Assembly: GCF_003555545.1 (NCBI RefSeq)
Contig: NZ_CP032157.1
Coordinates: 2,422,546-2,486,545, forward strand
Reading direction: 5' to 3'
DNA: 64,000 bases
Origin: Paraflavitalea soli
GTDB taxonomy: Bacteria > Bacteroidota > Bacteroidia > Chitinophagales > Chitinophagaceae
The notes under the pieces: model-generated
Seen by the model: only the letters and a program-made list of their open reading frames with translations
Database searches by the model: none
What the model was told of the DNA's origin: nothing
Shown here: positions 1 to 10,140 of the stretch, one piece after another
How the letters are laid out: the number at the start of each line of letters is the position of its first letter
Position numbering within the stretch: position 1 is the first letter of the stretch
Position numbers and translations under genes: made by a program

Positions 1-1717
1 TGATATATTTATCGATGGCATCGTACACCTTATTCCCTTTCTGGCCAAACTGGTAGATCTCCCGGGGAGCATCAGCACCGTGCGAACGCATCATGGGACA
101 GAAAGCGCCAAATTCCAGCCAACGTACATACAGCTCCCGATATTCCGGATCATCCAGTTTCTTAGGGAACCGGTTTAAGAAAAAACCACCAATATCACTG
201 TTCCAGTAAGGGATACCGCAGAGAGAAAAGTTCAATCCGGCCGATACCTGGTTGCGCAAAGCGTTCCAGGAAGACGTCACATCTCCCGACCAGGTATTGG
301 CGCCATAGCGTTGCTGGCCGGCAAATGCAGAACGCGTAAGAATAAATACCCGCTTGCCGGCAGCGGCCGATATAGCCCGCTGATGTTGGTACACCCCTCC
401 CACCGTCATTAAAGGAAATGCATTGCGTACTTTGCGGAAGGAACCAAGCCAGGTTTTTTGGTCGAAATCGCCCGGCTTTGCACCGAGGTGATCGGGCTCG
501 GAAGAGTCCATCCACCAGCCATCTATTCCCACCGACAAGAGGCCTGCATGCAGGTATTTCCAGAATATATCGCGCGCTGCCGGGTTGTAAGGATCATACA
601 CCCTCACCCCCGAAGGATAGTCACGGTTGGGTGGCCACTTCTCTGAGCCGGATTCGGGCCAGGTCGGAAAATTCATCAGTGCTCCTATTTTATCCAACTC
701 CCGGTAAGGTTTTGTTTGCGGACCAAAGGAGTTCCAGATAGAAATGATCAGGTGGGCTTTCTGGTTATGTATATCATCCACCATCTTCTGCGGGTTGTAA
801 AATTCGGGGTTCAGGAACTCCATCGCATTCCACAGGTAATTACTGCCCCAATACTGCCAGTCCTGGATAATGCCGTCCAGCGGCACACCCAGTTCCCGGT
901 ATTTTTTTACCACACCCACCAGTTCATCCTGGCTTTTGTAACGCTCCTTACTTTGCCAGAAACCGTAGGTCCACAAGGGAAACATGGGCGCCTGCCCCGT
1001 AAGATCGCGCATGCATGCAATGACACCATCTGCATGGCCGCCATACATAAAATAATAATCGATCCCCTCACCCACTTCCGACCTGAAAGTAGTGCTTGTT
1101 GTATTGTCTGTAAAGTTGGTGGGAGAATAATTGTCCCAAAACACACCATAACCTTTTACCGACTGAAAGAAAGGAATATAATCATCCGTATTCCCCTGCA
1201 CCATATGCAGGGAAAGGTTACGCTGTACCATTTTACCACCCTGTTGCTGACCCAGACCATAAATGCCTTCTTCCTTATCCAAAGCAAAGGACTGCTGCAC
1301 GCTCCAGGTATTTACCCCCGCATCGTTAAATGGGGTAAAGGACGCGCCCTTCTCATCTTCCCGGAGTAAGGGATGGCCCGCTGCATCTGAATATTCGAGC
1401 TGTCCGTTTTGCAGGTTCAGGCTTACCCGTATCTTTTCGCTTTTCAGGATCAGCAGGTTGCCTTTTTGTCCCACCGTGAACGCAGTGCTTTGTGGTGTTT
1501 TGATCACCGATAAACTTTCCTTCTCCGTTATTTTGCCGCCAGGCCCTTTTAAGATGCGTACCGTAGAGGCATCATAAAACCGGAGTTCTACCGCTATAGA
1601 ATCGATGCCTGTTTTAATGCCCTGGGCTGTTTTTTGCCAGCTTTGCGATCGGCAGGTAATACTTGTCAAAAGTACCAGCATCATCAGTAGGCTGGTCCGT
1701 TGTAAGGTCAGTTTCAC
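1..1717 (-). CDS. GH31 family glycoside hydrolase (alpha-xylosidase-like), partial, cut by left edge
   Basis: The minus-strand reading frame from 1717 stays open to the window edge (about 572 residues). It carries an N-terminal export signal (KLTLQRTSLLMMLVLL), a GH31 N-terminal beta domain, then the (beta/alpha)8 barrel. The nucleophile motif is seen as DGWWMDSSEPD (first D of MDSSEPD) and the acid/base region as TRSAFAGQQRYGANTWSGD, both classical for GH31. GH31 enzymes of this type release alpha-xylose from xyloglucan oligosaccharides or alpha-glucose. The PA14 insert of Bacteroides xyloglucan alpha-xylosidases is not present in the visible N-terminal part. The start is a GTG at 1717 that gives a complete signal peptide; ATG at 1684 would remove its charged part. 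It is divergent from the LacI-type gene, which probably controls it. Substrate is inferred. Confidence 0.88.
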   Translation of the reverse strand, partial: MKLTLQRTSLLMMLVLLTSITCRSQSWQKTAQGIKTGIDSIAVELRFYDASTVRILKGPGGKITEKESLSVIKTPQSTAFTVGQKGNLLILKSEKIRVSLNLQNGQLEYSDAAGHPLLREDEKGASFTPFNDAGVNTWSVQQSFALDKEEGIYGLGQQQGGKMVQRNLSLHMVQGNTDDYIPFFQSVKGYGVFWDNYSPTNFTDNTTSTTFRSEVGEGIDYYFMYGGHADGVIACMRDLTGQAPMFPLWTYGFWQSKERYKSQDELVGVVKKYRELGVPLDGIIQDWQYWGSNYLWNAMEFLNPEFYNPQKMVDDIHNQKAHLIISIWNSFGPQTKPYRELDKIGALMNFPTWPESGSEKWPPNRDYPSGVRVYDPYNPAARDIFWKYLHAGLLSVGIDGWWMDSSEPDHLGAKPGDFDQKTWLGSFRKVRNAFPLMTVGGVYQHQRAISAAAGKRVFILTRSAFAGQQRYGANTWSGDVTSSWNALRNQVSAGLNFSLCGIPYWNSDIGGFFLNRFPKKLDDPEYRELYVRWLEFGAFCPMMRSHGADAPREIYQFGQKGNKVYDAIDKYI

Positions 1718-1792
1718 TGTGCTAAATTTTAGGTGTCTTCGTGGTTTATTCTTTTAGTAGGGCCCGATGGGCTACCAAAGCTATATTTTTTT

Positions 1793-1804
1793 GAAATCGA
1801 TTTC
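1793..1804. promoter_or_regulatory. candidate LacI-family operator (GAAATCGATTTC)
   Basis: This is a perfect 12-bp palindrome with central CG, GAAATCGATTTC, lying 76 bp upstream of the GH31 start and 156 bp upstream of the divergent LacI-type gene. LacI-family proteins bind such CG-centred palindromes. A shorter AATCGATT palindrome lies at 1882-1889. Binding is inferred. Confidence 0.45.
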
Positions 1805-1959
1805 CAAATTATGTCAATAAATTTACAAAACGCATACAATACAATATTTATCAATACATTACTACATAATAGAGTTATATTAATCGATTGTATAAAATAC
1901 TTACTTTTACAGATCGGCAGGTAGCCTATATTTATAAGAAGAAACTATAAACAGCCTTC

Positions 1960-2994
1960 ATGTCGGGAAAACGTGTGACCATTTATGATGTTGCCAGGGA
2001 ATTGGGGGTATCGGCCTCTTATGTGTCCAGGGCCCTCAACGGACACCCTGCCACCAGCCAGAAAGTGCGGGAAAAAGTGCGAAAAAAAGCCACGGAGCTC
2101 AACTACAAGCTCAACTCCCATGCCGCCAACCTGCGACAGGGTTCCTCCAGAACCATCGGCGTAGTGGTGCCGCATATCAACCAGACTTTTTTCTCCGAAG
2201 CCATTGCCGGTATAGAAGAAGTTTGCTTTGAGAACAACCATAGCCTCATCATCTGCCAGTCGCACGAGTCCTTTGCCATAGAATGCAAAGCGATCGATAC
2301 CCTCATCCATCAAAACGTAGACTGTATCCTGATCTCTCTTTCTGCAGAGACCCAATCCTATACCCATCTTCAAAACATCCTCGCGCATCATATTGAACTG
2401 ATCCAGTTTGACCGCTGCATGGATCACGTGGACAGTTATAAAGTATTCAACGACGACAAAGAAGCCTCCTATAGCGCTGCTAAAATGCTCTTTGACCAGG
2501 GTTACCGGCGTGTTGCCTTCCTGGGCGGCCCCCAGCACCTCACCGTATTCAAACGCCGGAAGGAAGGCTACCTGATGGCCCTTAGAGAATCCGGGTTCAG
2601 CATTCCTTATGATTTTATTGTAGACGATATATTAGATAAAGAGCAGGCCGCTACAATAGCCGCCGCACTGTTATCCGCCCCACATCCGCCGGATGCTTTT
2701 TTAACCGTATCCGATCACCAGTCTTTAGGCGTGTTGGAAGTCGCCCAATCCAGGGGCGTCCAGGTGCCTGAGCAACTGGGTATTTTCGGTTTTGCCAATG
2801 AGGCCTTTACCCCCATCATCAAGCCGTCGCTCTCTTCGATCGACCAGAAAAGCAAAGACCTGGGCAAAGCCACTGCAGGCATTTACTTTGAAAACATCCT
2901 CAAGGGCCAGGAGCCAACACTTACCAAACGCGAAGTGATCATCAAAACCGAACTTATTTGCCGGCAAAGCTCCCGGCGAACAATAGCTTCCTGA
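1960..2994 (+). CDS. LacI/GalR-family transcriptional regulator
   Basis: This 344-residue protein has the LacI helix-turn-helix at residues 5-30 (VTIYDVARELGVSASYVSRA, then LNG), the hinge region near 50-60 and a periplasmic-binding-protein-like sensor domain from about 65 to 335 (TIGVVVPHI, GYRRVAFLGGPQHL). Such proteins repress or activate sugar genes and respond to a small sugar ligand. The gene is divergent from the GH31 gene and lies just upstream of the ThuA gene. Candidate operators occur on both sides of it (1793-1804 and 3115-3126). The true ligand cannot be read from sequence. Full length for the family with no lesion seen. Confidence 0.93.
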   Translation: MSGKRVTIYDVARELGVSASYVSRALNGHPATSQKVREKVRKKATELNYKLNSHAANLRQGSSRTIGVVVPHINQTFFSEAIAGIEEVCFENNHSLIICQSHESFAIECKAIDTLIHQNVDCILISLSAETQSYTHLQNILAHHIELIQFDRCMDHVDSYKVFNDDKEASYSAAKMLFDQGYRRVAFLGGPQHLTVFKRRKEGYLMALRESGFSIPYDFIVDDILDKEQAATIAAALLSAPHPPDAFLTVSDHQSLGVLEVAQSRGVQVPEQLGIFGFANEAFTPIIKPSLSSIDQKSKDLGKATAGIYFENILKGQEPTLTKREVIIKTELICRQSSRRTIAS

Positions 2995-3114
2995 CCAGGT
3001 TTTTGATACCGTTATTTTTCAATGTCTCGTCAATGGCTTGTTGGTTTGCCGGTAGAACAAATGATGGAATTTATAGCACAAATGTTTTCCGGTTCAAAAT
3101 AGGTTGAACAAAAA

Positions 3115-3126
3115 GTATACGTTTAC
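3115..3126. promoter_or_regulatory. candidate LacI-family operator (GTATACGTTTAC)
   Basis: GTATACGTTTAC matches its own reverse complement at 10 of 12 positions and has a central CG. It lies 80 bp before the ThuA gene and about 120 bp after the LacI-type gene, which makes autogenous or neighbour control plausible. Its sequence differs from the 1793 palindrome, so the two may not bind the same regulator. Confidence 0.35.
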
Positions 3127-3205
3127 AAACTTATGATCCCGGGTGTCACAGTCCACGGGACAATGCCATGCAGGGCCTGCTACTACTTGAATAAAGCTTC
3201 ATGAA

Positions 3206-3943
3206 ATGAATAGGATCAAATCAGCACTACTGTCTTTTTTATTGCTGACAACGGTAGTCAGCATGAGCAGCTATACTATACAGAAACAAAAGAAAATACT
3301 GGTATTCAGTAAAACCGCCGGATTCCGTCATACATCCGCCATAGAGGCAGGGGCAAAATATATAATGGAACTGGGGCAGAAAAACAAGTTTGGCGTAGAT
3401 ACCACGGAAAATGCAGATGTTTTTACTGTGGAAAAGCTGAAACAATATGCAGCAGTGGTTTTTTTGTGCACCACCGGCAATGTGCTGAATGAACAGCAGC
3501 AGCAGGCATTCAAACAATTTATACAGGCCGGGGGCGGATACCTGGGGCTGCATTCAGCAGCAGATACAGAATATGACTGGCCATGGTTTGGGGAGCTGAA
3601 CGGAGCTTATTTTAAAAACCATCCCAGGCCGCAGGAGGCAGTATTCAATGTGGTGGACACCAATAACATTGCTACGGCCCATCTTCCAAAAGTATGGAAA
3701 CGTTTTGATGAACTGTACAATTTCAAATGGATAGGTACAGACCTGCATATACTGATCACGATTGATGAAAACAGTTATACCGGTGGGGGTAATGGAGAGG
3801 TTCACCCGATGGCATGGTATCATGAATATGATGGCGGAAGAAGTTTTTACACGGCATTGGGGCACGATAATAGATCATGGGAAGACCCTTTATACCAGCA
3901 ACATGTATTGGGGGGCATCAAATATGCGATGGGTTCAAAATAA
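3206..3943 (+). CDS. ThuA-like domain secreted protein
   Basis: This 245-residue protein starts with a signal peptide (about residues 1-23) and then has a single ThuA-like fold (class I glutamine amidotransferase-like) over residues 29-240. Family marks include KILVFSKTAGFRHTS, GGGYLGLHSAADTEYDW, HPMAWYHEYDGGRSFYTALG and a closing GGIKYAMG. ThuA-like proteins are commonly next to sugar oxidoreductases or to cytochrome-containing proteins; some are linked to trehalose or other sugar use, but the reaction is not settled. The next gene begins 14 nt downstream and codes for a di-haem protein, so both are probably one operon. Signal peptide points to the periplasm. Confidence 0.85.
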   Translation: MNRIKSALLSFLLLTTVVSMSSYTIQKQKKILVFSKTAGFRHTSAIEAGAKYIMELGQKNKFGVDTTENADVFTVEKLKQYAAVVFLCTTGNVLNEQQQQAFKQFIQAGGGYLGLHSAADTEYDWPWFGELNGAYFKNHPRPQEAVFNVVDTNNIATAHLPKVWKRFDELYNFKWIGTDLHILITIDENSYTGGGNGEVHPMAWYHEYDGGRSFYTALGHDNRSWEDPLYQQHVLGGIKYAMGSK

Positions 3944-3957
3944 TTAAATATCGATTA

Positions 3958-6636
3958 ATGCCTAATATGAAAAAAGCCTATGTCATTTCCGGTTTACTAC
4001 TGGCAAGTGTCATGATATACAATTGTAGCGTTTCAAAACATGCCAAACAAACGCAGGCAACCAATCCCTACCCTGCCAGGATATTTGATTCAATGCCTTC
4101 CTTTGATTACCTGGACCCTGCCGCGGCCTTGAAAACATTTAACCTCCCCCCCGGCTATCATCTTGAACTGGTGGCAAGTGAACCTATGATCAAAGAACCG
4201 GTAGCCATAGCATGGGACGGCAATGCAAAAATGTATGTGGCTGAAATGCTTACCTATATGCTGGATGCCGATGCAAAGGGAGAACAGGTAAATGTCAGTC
4301 GTATTTCGTTGCTGGAGGACACCAACAATGATGGCAAGATGGATAAGAGCACCATATTCATCGATAGTTTATTATTGCCAAGGATGATCCTGTGTGTAAA
4401 CCATGAGCTACTCGTCAATGAAACAAATACCATCACCATCAACGCATATAAGGACACCGATGGAGACGGAAAGGCCGATCAGAAAAGAACAGTATTTCAG
4501 AAACAAGACTACCGGCTGTTAGATGCCAACATGGAGCACCAGCGCAGTGGCCTCGACTGGAACCTCGATAATTATATTTACCTGACATACGACCCCGTAC
4601 GGTTTCGTTACAGGAACGGAATGCTGGAAGCCGATTCACTGTATTCAGGCCCTGGCGGTCAGTGGGGAGTAACCCATGATAACTATGGCCGGCTATTTCT
4701 CACAAGTGCAGGAGGCGAAAGCCCCCTCGTACGCGTGCAGATCAACCCATCCTATGGCGCACTCGATATGCCCGACCAGGTGAGCAACGAATTTCAACAG
4801 GTGTGGCCCATCATTGCCACACCCGATGTGCAGGGAGGTTTAATGCGCCTGCGGGCCGATAGCACACTGAACCATTTCACCGGTGCCTGCGGACAATCCA
4901 TTTACAGGGGAAACACCCTGCCCCAGGACCTCTCAGGTGATTATATTATTTGCGAACCCGTGGCAAGACTCATACGCCGGGCAAAAGTCATCAACCTCAA
5001 AGGAAAGATCATTGTCCAAAATGCCTATTACCGCCAGGAGTTTATAGCCTCCACAGATCTAAACTTCAGGCCCGTGAATTCTTATACAGGGCCTGATGGA
5101 AATTTGTACATCGTTGATATGCACCGTGGCATTATTCAGCAGGGCAACTGGACAAGACCCGGGTCATTTCTTCGTAAGAAGATTGATGCCATGGGAATGG
5201 CAAAAAATACAGGGCACGGCAGGATCTACCGGTTGGTATATGATGGGTACACCCAGTCTGAAAAACCGCATATGCTGGATGAGCCTGCCACTAAACTGGT
5301 CACTTACCTCGATCATAAGAACGGCTGGTGGAGAGATAATGCCCAAAAGCAGATCGTTTTATTGGGAGATAGATCCGTTGTACCCATATTAAAACAAATT
5401 ATACAGGGAGAGCAGGCTACATTGGCCGCCAAACCATCACACCTGGCCCGGTTGCATGCCTTATGGACACTGGACGGCCTGGATGCAATGGATCGTGCTA
5501 TTTTATATACGGCACTGAAGGATGAACACCCACAGATCAGGAAAGCTGCTGTTATATTAAGCGAACCATATCTCAAAAAGGAAGATGACGAAGTAATTGC
5601 AAAGCTTGCCGGGTTAAAGAATGACCCTTCGTATGATGTACGGTTGCAGTTATTTTTATCGACCTATAGCAATAAATTGGCAAAGAGCGCACCACTGGCG
5701 GCAGAATTGCTGGCTGCAAATACTTCCAATGAAATGTTCCCGGCTACACAAAAGGCGATGGACCGGAATATTGATATCAGGTCATATGGGAACAGACTGG
5801 GAAACCTGCCTGAAAATGAAAGAAAATCGATTATAGCCGGTTCAGGCATATTTAATTCGCTGTGCGTTACCTGTCATGGCGCAGGAGGCAAAGGACTGGC
5901 CGTAGCGGGCTCAAACTCCCTGGCGGCGCCAGTACTCACAGATTCAAAAAGAATGAATGCAGATAAGGCAATCCTGGCGAAGATCATACTGCATGGCTTG
6001 CAAGGACCCATTGAAGGAAAAGAATACCCCTCAGTAATGCCAGCGCTGGGCGCCAATTCCGACGAGTGGGTAGCTTCCGTGGTAAATTATATCCGTTACG
6101 AGTTTGGCAACGCAGGCCGGCGTTTCCGCAGGCCAGGAGATACCCTATCGCCATTTATCTCTATTCCCGAAGTAACAATGGTAAGAAACCAATATGCAGC
6201 AAGAACAGCACTCTGGACACTGGAGGAACTGGAAACCGGCAATCCGGCTGCTGCCGTCACCAGGCCAGTTGCAGATACACTTTCCAATAAAATAGTGGCC
6301 GTTCCCCCCAAAAAAATCAGTACTGCCGCCGCTAAAAAACCAGTTGCCAAAACAACAAGTCTGGTTAAAAAGACGGATTACGCGGCCGTGGAACCGCTGT
6401 TACAAAAATATACCTGCCTTGCCTGTCATCAAGCCGTTAATAAATTGATCGGGCCTCCTTACAGGGAAGTGGCCGCAAAAAAATATACGGTAGCCCAGAT
6501 TATACAATTGATCCAGAAGCCCAACCCGGCAAACTGGCCTGGTTATGAAACTAAAATGCCTCCTATGGCACATGTTCCGGTAAGTGATTTGACACAAATT
6601 GCCCAATGGATCAAGTCCCTGGAGAAGGCAAAATAA
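3958..6636 (+). CDS. PVC-type di-haem CxxCH protein with dehydrogenase-like propeller and HEAT repeats
   Basis: This 892-residue protein carries a probable lipoprotein/export signal (MKKAYVISGLLLASVMIY, then NC). Residues about 45-430 resemble the membrane-bound dehydrogenase (soluble glucose dehydrogenase-like propeller) domain seen with PVC-type cytochromes, including two Ca-binding-like loops DTNNDGKMD (~121) and DTDGDGKAD (~166). Residues about 450-610 are HEAT-like. Two c-type haem motifs follow: CVTCH at 636-640 and CLACH at 820-824, with M-rich distal regions. Role: probable periplasmic oxidation of a sugar or sugar acid with electron transfer; substrate unknown. The open frame reaches back to 3877 inside ThuA, but ATG at 3958 (or 3967) is preferred as it follows the ThuA stop and gives the export signal. 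Confidence 0.85.
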   Translation: MPNMKKAYVISGLLLASVMIYNCSVSKHAKQTQATNPYPARIFDSMPSFDYLDPAAALKTFNLPPGYHLELVASEPMIKEPVAIAWDGNAKMYVAEMLTYMLDADAKGEQVNVSRISLLEDTNNDGKMDKSTIFIDSLLLPRMILCVNHELLVNETNTITINAYKDTDGDGKADQKRTVFQKQDYRLLDANMEHQRSGLDWNLDNYIYLTYDPVRFRYRNGMLEADSLYSGPGGQWGVTHDNYGRLFLTSAGGESPLVRVQINPSYGALDMPDQVSNEFQQVWPIIATPDVQGGLMRLRADSTLNHFTGACGQSIYRGNTLPQDLSGDYIICEPVARLIRRAKVINLKGKIIVQNAYYRQEFIASTDLNFRPVNSYTGPDGNLYIVDMHRGIIQQGNWTRPGSFLRKKIDAMGMAKNTGHGRIYRLVYDGYTQSEKPHMLDEPATKLVTYLDHKNGWWRDNAQKQIVLLGDRSVVPILKQIIQGEQATLAAKPSHLARLHALWTLDGLDAMDRAILYTALKDEHPQIRKAAVILSEPYLKKEDDEVIAKLAGLKNDPSYDVRLQLFLSTYSNKLAKSAPLAAELLAANTSNEMFPATQKAMDRNIDIRSYGNRLGNLPENERKSIIAGSGIFNSLCVTCHGAGGKGLAVAGSNSLAAPVLTDSKRMNADKAILAKIILHGLQGPIEGKEYPSVMPALGANSDEWVASVVNYIRYEFGNAGRRFRRPGDTLSPFISIPEVTMVRNQYAARTALWTLEELETGNPAAAVTRPVADTLSNKIVAVPPKKISTAAAKKPVAKTTSLVKKTDYAAVEPLLQKYTCLACHQAVNKLIGPPYREVAAKKYTVAQIIQLIQKPNPANWPGYETKMPPMAHVPVSDLTQIAQWIKSLEKAK

Positions 6637-6661
6637 AGATCCCTATAAGCAGGGCCAAAGG

Positions 6662-6693
6662 AAAGATCCCGGCAAGGTAGGCCGGGATCTTTT
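6662..6693. terminator. bidirectional intrinsic terminator
   Basis: A 12-bp perfect stem (AAAGATCCCGGC / GCCGGGATCTTT) with a 7-nt loop lies between the convergent cytochrome gene (ending 6636) and the CE1 gene (ending 6723). It is followed by T on the plus strand and by T-rich sequence on the minus strand. Confidence 0.8.
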
Positions 6694-6722
6694 ACAAACT
6701 AAACTGCCTGAACAGATAAGTA

Positions 6723-7916
<1,194 letters not shown>

Positions 7917-7927
7917 TTAAAATTCTA

Positions 7928-9478
7928 TTATTTAGCCCATGTATCACCTTCCTGCGTTCGTCGCCACCTGAAATAAGCATCCAGTACTTTTAAGGATTCC
8001 TCACTGGGCACTTTTCCTGTATATGCCTTTTGATTAAAGTACATCACTACGGGATTAGCATCGCTGAAAGCAGGCCACTCAGGCATCCCTTTACCGTTAG
8101 GGTTTCCATATTTAGCAAAGTTCGTCCAGTAGGTGGCCATAGCGGCTGATACCTGCTCATCTGTGTCAGTGGCCTGTTGACTGCTTGGATTGAGGTGCTG
8201 GAAAACAAACGCAACTTCCTGTCCATGCGGGGATCCATAACCAAAACGAGGTGAATCAGACGCATACGCAGGATGCTGATCAAAATAGTAATAATATGCT
8301 TTGGATTTCCCGGTCTTTGCATGCAACCTTGCCCAACTCCAGGTTTGCCATCCAAAAGCTGCATCACGCGAAAGATCCCTGGCAGTTTTGGGGACCGTAG
8401 TTGTACCTGCCGGATAGGCCTTTATAAGGGTGTCAGCAAACCTGCCATAACGTTGCTTCACGGCATTAATATACTCTTCGGGAGTTTTAGGAGGTGAAAA
8501 ACTGGCGCCTTCATCTGAATTATAACCCACCAGCACCGGTACATCGTTGTATTTTTTGGCTTCATAAAGTTTGTATTGATCATCAGGAATTACCCATCCA
8601 TCAATAATTGGCCACGCAAGTCCGCGAACTGGAGGAAGTTTGTCTGCATCGATCTTACGCAGATCAGCGATAGTTGAAAATCCGGCGTTCTTTACATAGG
8701 CTTCTCCTGCACTTTCGGCATCCCGAAGCCGTTTTAAATTCTCACCGGGAAATGTTGTAGGCCGGGGAGGTCCAAATGAGCCGCCGCTTTCTGAAATAGC
8801 GCCCTGGAATAATCCTTTGGCAAGTGGCGAAGCACATAACATGCTGACTGCAATGCCTCCGGCAGATTCTCCAAAAATGGTTACCTTTTTAGGATCACCA
8901 CCGAAAGCAGCAATATTTTTTTGTATCCAGGCCAGAGCGGCGATCATGTCGAGTAGACCATAATTGCCTGAAACATGATTTTTATTTTCAGCACTTAACG
9001 CAGGATGTGCTAAAAATCCAAGCTGACCAACACGATAGGCAATGCTCACCAATACGACACCTTTCTTTGCCAGTTTCTCACCACTATAGGTTGTTTCAGC
9101 CGTTGAGCCGAAATTAAACCCTCCGCCATAGATCCATACGAGCACGGGAATACGATCATTCGCCGACCGTGCAGGTGTCCAGACATTCAGGTACAAACAA
9201 TCTTCGCTTTTTCCGGAGGGTGGATTACCCCCTTGCATTGGGCCGGGAGCAAACTTATTCGCCTGCCGTACACCATCCCATTTCCTGGCAGGCATTGGCG
9301 CCCTCCAGCGAAGATCACCAACAGGCGGCTCAGCAAACGGAACGCCTTTATACACCATTAATCCTTCCTCCGGCGTACCCTGTAATAAGCCTTCTTCTAC
9401 TTTCACTGATACAGGCTGTTGGGCAATCAAAGATCCGGCGGCAAGTAATGTACATAATACGAATACAGATTTCTTCAT
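7928..9478 (-). CDS. type B carboxylesterase (CE10-like), secreted
   Basis: This 516-residue protein has a signal peptide (MKKSVFVLCTLLAAGSLIAQ) and the complete type B carboxylesterase fold. Visible marks are EDCLYLNVWTP, the nucleophile elbow GESAGG (S205), the acid residue in GYNSDEGASF and the His region in GSPHGQEVAFVF. Family members hydrolyse carboxyl esters; within polysaccharide loci they are thought to remove acyl groups from glycans, though aryl or lipid esters cannot be ruled out. It lies between a small secreted protein gene (43 nt upstream) and the CE1 gene. Confidence 0.9.
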   Translation of the reverse strand: MKKSVFVLCTLLAAGSLIAQQPVSVKVEEGLLQGTPEEGLMVYKGVPFAEPPVGDLRWRAPMPARKWDGVRQANKFAPGPMQGGNPPSGKSEDCLYLNVWTPARSANDRIPVLVWIYGGGFNFGSTAETTYSGEKLAKKGVVLVSIAYRVGQLGFLAHPALSAENKNHVSGNYGLLDMIAALAWIQKNIAAFGGDPKKVTIFGESAGGIAVSMLCASPLAKGLFQGAISESGGSFGPPRPTTFPGENLKRLRDAESAGEAYVKNAGFSTIADLRKIDADKLPPVRGLAWPIIDGWVIPDDQYKLYEAKKYNDVPVLVGYNSDEGASFSPPKTPEEYINAVKQRYGRFADTLIKAYPAGTTTVPKTARDLSRDAAFGWQTWSWARLHAKTGKSKAYYYYFDQHPAYASDSPRFGYGSPHGQEVAFVFQHLNPSSQQATDTDEQVSAAMATYWTNFAKYGNPNGKGMPEWPAFSDANPVVMYFNQKAYTGKVPSEESLKVLDAYFRWRRTQEGDTWAK

Positions 9479-9521
9479 AACACCTGTTGATTACATTGTT
9501 TTTAAGAAAAATGCTATCGCT

Positions 9522-10022
9522 TTAGTGTGTGTAGATAGCCTTTGTCGTAGTTTCTCCACGCGGTGAGTTGGAATAAGTAACGATCGACAGCAGTCCATCC
9601 TTTAATGTCCAGGTCTCTGTTGATTTGAATTCGTTGGTCTGTCCATCTCTTTCAAATGTAATGGTATTATTAACCGTAAGCGTTAAACCATCGTCAGACC
9701 ATTTGGCGGTTGTTTTTCTCTTTGATCCGCCAAATCCTTCAGACTCGGTTATCTTACCATCATAACTCAAACTAACTGAGCTGGTAACAGGATCGCCACC
9801 ATTAAAACCAGGAGTTGTTCTTGTAATGGTAATAGCATTTTCTTTTTGCTCAACTTTAAGAGAACGGGCAACAAAGCCGCTAAAATCACCAAGCTCACTT
9901 TTGGATTCATTTAGTTTCCAGTCTCCGGAAAAATTAGTACGCTCAGCATTTTTTGCAAAAGAGAGAAGAAACACAACAGGAATCAATAAAACATAGGATG
10001 TTTTTCTAAAAAGATTTTTCAT
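9522..10022 (-). CDS. small secreted beta-rich protein of unknown function (lipocalin-like look)
   Basis: This 166-residue protein has a signal peptide (MKNLFRKTSYVLLIPVVFLLSFA) and then FSGDWKLNESKSELG followed by alternating beta-strand patterns ending in LKDGLLSIVTYSN and TTKAIY. This pattern (F/S-G-x-W-x-L-x-x-x-K-S) is shared by many small secreted proteins of Bacteroidota and Acidobacteria with a calycin/lipocalin-like barrel, but I do not recognise a defined function. It sits between the SusD gene, from which it is separated by a terminator, and the carboxylesterase gene. Confidence 0.7.
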   Translation of the reverse strand: MKNLFRKTSYVLLIPVVFLLSFAKNAERTNFSGDWKLNESKSELGDFSGFVARSLKVEQKENAITITRTTPGFNGGDPVTSSVSLSYDGKITESEGFGGSKRKTTAKWSDDGLTLTVNNTITFERDGQTNEFKSTETWTLKDGLLSIVTYSNSPRGETTTKAIYTH

Positions 10023-10075
10023 AACAAATAATTATTAAATAATAAAAAGAGGTAACTGGTTCATTGTTTTAAAAC

Positions 10076-10114
10076 AAGAAAGCCCATGGCGCCATCGGCT
10101 TGATGGGCTTTCTT
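10076..10114. terminator. intrinsic terminator after SusD gene
   Basis: A 12-bp perfect stem (AAGAAAGCCCAT / ATGGGCTTTCTT) with a 15-nt loop lies 27 nt after the SusD stop on the minus strand. It separates the SusC/SusD pair from the downstream secreted-protein and esterase genes, so those may be read at a lower level. Confidence 0.7.
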
Positions 10115-10140
10115 GCCAGGCATTATCAATAATCAAAGAA

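Noticed and set aside
195-1577. Several short frames on both strands at the left edge
   Set aside because: The continuous GH31 frame with active-site motifs covers this whole region; the others are shadows of it.
3877-3957. Upstream start of the cytochrome gene inside ThuA
   Set aside because: It would overlap ThuA by 67 nt and bury the export signal 30 residues inside the protein.
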